A stretch of DNA of 64,000 bases from Planctomycetota bacterium (lineage in GTDB: Bacteria > Planctomycetota > Planctomycetia > Pirellulales > UBA7805). The stretch spans positions 93,438 through 157,437 of the forward strand of contig QQVP01000055.1 in assembly GCA_003389215.1 (NCBI GenBank). The letters are read 5' to 3'. The notes beneath the pieces are model-generated. The model made no database searches and was not told the DNA's origin. It saw only the letters and a list, made by a program, of their open reading frames with translations. The first letter of the stretch is position 1, and each line of letters begins with the position of its first letter. Below, in pieces: positions 61,337 to 64,000 of this stretch. The translations under genes and the position numbers were made by a program.

Positions 61337-62610
61337 GGGCTAAATCGACGAATCGAGAAGCGTCGCACGACGCACAGCAGCCATCCGAACCACATCGACT
61401 ACTTCTACAACCAGGGTTGGCAGCTACTCGAAGAGCGGATCGCCAGCACGGCGGATGTGCCCGAGGAGGTGAAGCAGTATGGGTGGAGCCTCTCTTACAT
61501 CGATGCGCCCATCGTGCAGTTCCACGACACGGACGCGGGCGGCACGTACGACGCGGAGCGCTACTACACGTTCGACGCCAATCAGAACATCACGGAGGTG
61601 TTCGACGGGGCCAATGGCAACGTGCTGGAGCGATACGTCTACGATCCCTACGGAGCGGTGACGGTCTACGACTCCGCTTGGGCGAATCCCACGGCGCCGA
61701 GCCAACCGAAGACGGCCCGCTGTATGTCGGTTACTACTTCGACGCCGAGACCGGCCTCTACCACGTGCGCAATCGCTACTACGACACCTCGCTCGGTCGG
61801 TTCATCTCGCGCGATCCGATTGGGTATGGCGATGGGATGAACTTGTATCAGTACGTGGGTGGGCGGCCGTTGACCTTTACTGATCCCATGGGGCTCGAGA
61901 AGTTTGAGAATGATCCCCAGCCGAATTGGGATGAGGGTTCCGGGCCACTCTACCACACGCAGCACGAGTTGGTGATCGGCATTCCCCACAGCTGCAACAT
62001 GACCCCCGAGGAATTTGTTGACGACGTGTATCAGAAGCTCTCGACGTTCGAGTTATTCAACGATGGGAACAACACGACGGCGACCATACGCGTAAACGGT
62101 AACATCGGTCGATTCGATCTACTTGGAGCTGACGGACTGGCATCAGACATGATCAACGATGACGAAGTCGCCGTGCGATTGGACTTATTTCCTCGCCGCC
62201 GCCGCGTTCAGGCAACGACGCTCGGTGCCCACCAGTTGGTTGGAGTAAGACGATGGGAGGTTCACTATTGGACCGACTGTGGCGAGTCGCCATACAAGTT
62301 CAAAGTAAGCGTGAAAACGGAAGCATACGACCGAACGCGAACCTTCCTTAACGATCAAGGATTGAAGACAAGGGGCGAGGCTGCCCAGCTTACAGTTTGG
62401 AAGCAATATTTCACCAATATTTACGACCACTATCGTCAGGTCGAGAATTGCACACCGACTATCTTGGACCAGAAGGCGTTGGAAGGCACCGTCAAAGATA
62501 TAGGCTATATAGCCAATCCTTGGGGACCTAATAACCAATTTGTTCCGGAGGCGCCAAGTCCTCCGCCCCCAAGGGTTCCAATTAGGTTTCTACCTCCGAT
62601 CAATCTCTAG
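61337..62610 (+). pseudogene. RHS core fragment with frameshift and a second distinct tail
   Basis: A second RHS copy lacking its 5' part. From about 61337 the frame reads GLNRRIEKR, DYFYNQGWQLLEERIASTAD and VLERYVYDPYGAV. Near 61700-61720 the frame shifts by one base: the remainder (GPLYVGYYFDAETGLYHVRN, YYDTSLGRFISRDPIGYGDG, TDPMGLEK) is in another frame. After the core, a 230-residue tail (from about 61900) is unrelated to that of the first copy. The tail begins FENDPQPNWDEGSGPLYHTQ and ends Pro-rich. As a whole it is broken, but the downstream part from about 61700 could still serve as a donor for tail swaps. Confidence 0.8.
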
Positions 62611-62689
62611 GAATTACGGGAGGAGGTCGGTAATGTCCGCGAAGGACCATTGTCGTGCAGAAGGATAACTGGGTATTGGTAAGCTCAGT

Positions 62690-63319
62690 TCACTTCTTGT
62701 GTTCCCTCATATAGGCCGCTGCAATCAATGCAATGGACGCAGCCACACCTGTGTGCCACAGCGGATAAATGACGAGGTCGTCAAACGGATGTCCCAACGT
62801 GGTGTGGTCGGAAATGTACACGCCAACCGCTCCAAACAGCGTGCCAAAGATTGCCCCTGCAAGCATGACAATGCCCAGCATGAGCATCGATCGAAGGCGT
62901 GGCACAAGAACAAAGATTGAGAAGCCGACAGCGGTCGCCCCAACCCAGCCAGCGAGCCCGCCGGATATGGCACTTGACAGGATGCCGTTGCCGATTCCGG
63001 GCAGCCGCATCGAGAGGAGTGCTGCGCAGATTGCGAGGAGATGGGCGAGCGTCGAGCAAGCGACCAGTGAGATTCGCGTAGCAATTCTCAGCGGCTGAAT
63101 CGATCGCGTGATGGCATACGTTAGTGCCAAGCCAAAAAACACGCCTGGTGATACGACTCCCAGTGGTCGCAAAATCACCGTGGCCCCAGAGCACAATCCC
63201 GCGATAAACCCAGACGTGGCAAAGACGCCAATTGTAGCTCCTGGACTATATGTAATGCGGGGAGGAACTTCCGCAGAGGCAGCGTCGACAGGGGAGCAAT
63301 ACGGGTTCGTTTGGGCCAT
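62690..63319 (-). CDS. Multi-spanning membrane protein between RHS fragments
   Basis: A 209-residue protein on the minus strand, opposite to all RHS fragments. ATG 63319 gives the start MAQTNPYCSPVDAA, a pattern typical of planctomycete membrane proteins (NPY-SP). About five or six hydrophobic segments are seen (TIGVFATSGFIAGLCSGATV, VFFGLALTYAITRSI, VACSTLAHLLAICAALLSM, VGATAVGFSIFVLVP, IVMLAGAIFGTLFGAVGVYI). Function unknown; I do not recognise a family. Confidence 0.65.
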   Translation of the reverse strand: MAQTNPYCSPVDAASAEVPPRITYSPGATIGVFATSGFIAGLCSGATVILRPLGVVSPGVFFGLALTYAITRSIQPLRIATRISLVACSTLAHLLAICAALLSMRLPGIGNGILSSAISGGLAGWVGATAVGFSIFVLVPRLRSMLMLGIVMLAGAIFGTLFGAVGVYISDHTTLGHPFDDLVIYPLWHTGVAASIALIAAAYMREHKK

Positions 63320-63483
63320 TTGCCAGGGGGCCTCCAGTAGGCGCTCAGCGACGCCGCACGTCGCCATGTAGGTGTTCTATGTGTATTGTGAAGCTGCTCA
63401 GTAACGATAGCAAGTCGATTTGAAAAGGGCCACAGCTGCGGGCTGATACCAGGCATCCAACGAATGGGATTTCTCCATTCTCC

Positions 63484-64000
63484 ATGGAGCGGCCTGACGT
63501 CTACGACGCCTGGAATCGGTTGGTGGGTGTTTACGAAGACGACTCGGCCAGTCCGGGCGAGCCCGATCTGGGCAGCCCCCTTGCCACCTTCGAGTACGAC
63601 GGCCGGAACTTCCGCATCGAGAAGTCGGCGGGCGGGATCGATCTGGCCTTCTACTACAACGAGAACCAGCAGCTGCTCGAAGAGCACCAGGGCACGGACG
63701 AGGATCCGCTCAACCAGTACGTCTGGGATCTGCGTTACGTCGACGCCCCCATCGTGCGGTTCCATGATGCCGATCTGAACGGGGTCTACACCGACACCGG
63801 CGACAACATTCTCTATTACACCAGCGACGCCAACATGAACGTCACGGGGCTGGTCGATGCCTCGACCGGCGCGGTGGTCGAGCGGTATCACTACGACCCC
63901 TATGGCGCGGTGCTCTATCTGGACGGCAGTTGGACCGAACTGACGACGCAAGAGTCGGCCTACGACAACGATTACCTCTACACCGGCCGGCGGCTCGATG
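63484..64000 (+). CDS. RHS core fragment, 5'-truncated, continues beyond the window
   Basis: A third RHS copy. The frame from ATG 63484 reads MERPDVYDAWNRLVGVYEDD and continues LATFEYDGRNFRIEKSAGGI, YYNENQQLLEEHQGTDEDPL and DPYGAVLYLDGSWTELTTQE to the right edge. At DNA level it is close to 59150-59640 of the first copy; the similarity begins abruptly at the codons for VYDAWNR. No signal peptide or Shine-Dalgarno stands out, so it is likely a silent cassette or a tail module whose end lies outside. Confidence 0.8.
   Translation, partial: MERPDVYDAWNRLVGVYEDDSASPGEPDLGSPLATFEYDGRNFRIEKSAGGIDLAFYYNENQQLLEEHQGTDEDPLNQYVWDLRYVDAPIVRFHDADLNGVYTDTGDNILYYTSDANMNVTGLVDASTGAVVERYHYDPYGAVLYLDGSWTELTTQESAYDNDYLYTGRRLD

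Overview
The window comes from a GC-rich planctomycete chromosome, most likely order Pirellulales. The pointers are the polA-coaE-rho and ribH-nusB-ftsY runs, a Cys-rich beta-barrel porin of the BBP2/OmpL type, DUF1080 and DUF2582 proteins, a small Tyr-rich secreted protein, PEP-CTERM proteins ending in VPEPSTYAMAALGL, and RHS-repeat proteins. The rank is inferred from gene content only. No rRNA, tRNA or CRISPR array was found.

Layout. 1-9.5 kb: end of polA, coaE, rho, ribH, nusB, ftsY, a porin with its own terminator, then amt (with a consensus sigma-54 promoter) and glnB. 9.5-25 kb: housekeeping genes, including tatC with a large periplasmic insertion, manA, an RsuA/RluB-type pseudouridine synthase overlapping pyrK, rpsT, a TPR protein, a cobA-hemD fusion, ruvX, an NAD-dependent epimerase, an MBL hydrolase, an M20 peptidase and mnmG. 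A 159-bp MITE-like element abuts the mnmG stop codon. 25-33.5 kb: a response regulator/histidine kinase pair, an NhaC-type antiporter, a terpene-cyclase-like repeat protein, a nucleoside-phosphorylase-like protein and ispH, then a CBS protein. 33.7-49.3 kb: mostly single genes (DUF1080, CaCA antiporter, DUF2582, TPR proteins, ceramidase-like hydrolase, VOC protein, di-haem peroxidase, rlmKL, methyltransferase) and a candidate small RNA with a sigma-54-like promoter and strong terminator. 49.3-50.5 kb: a 1.25-kb gene-free stretch with a REP-like hairpin and three helically phased palindromes. 50.5-54 kb: two exported PEP-CTERM proteins. 54-57.5 kb: typA and a zinc metallopeptidase, separated and flanked by tandem repeats. 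57.6-64 kb: an accessory region with three 5'-truncated copies of an RHS core, two with unrelated C-terminal tails and the third running off the window, interspersed with small lipoprotein and membrane-protein genes.

How parts work together. Amt and GlnB form the usual ammonium transport/sensing pair under nitrogen-type sigma-54 control, but this GlnB lacks the uridylylated Tyr51. The RHS array looks like a set of displaced toxin or adhesin tips that can recombine through their near-identical core segments; this is the most unusual part of the window. The candidate sigma-54 small RNA at 37.2-37.4 kb is the best new single element.
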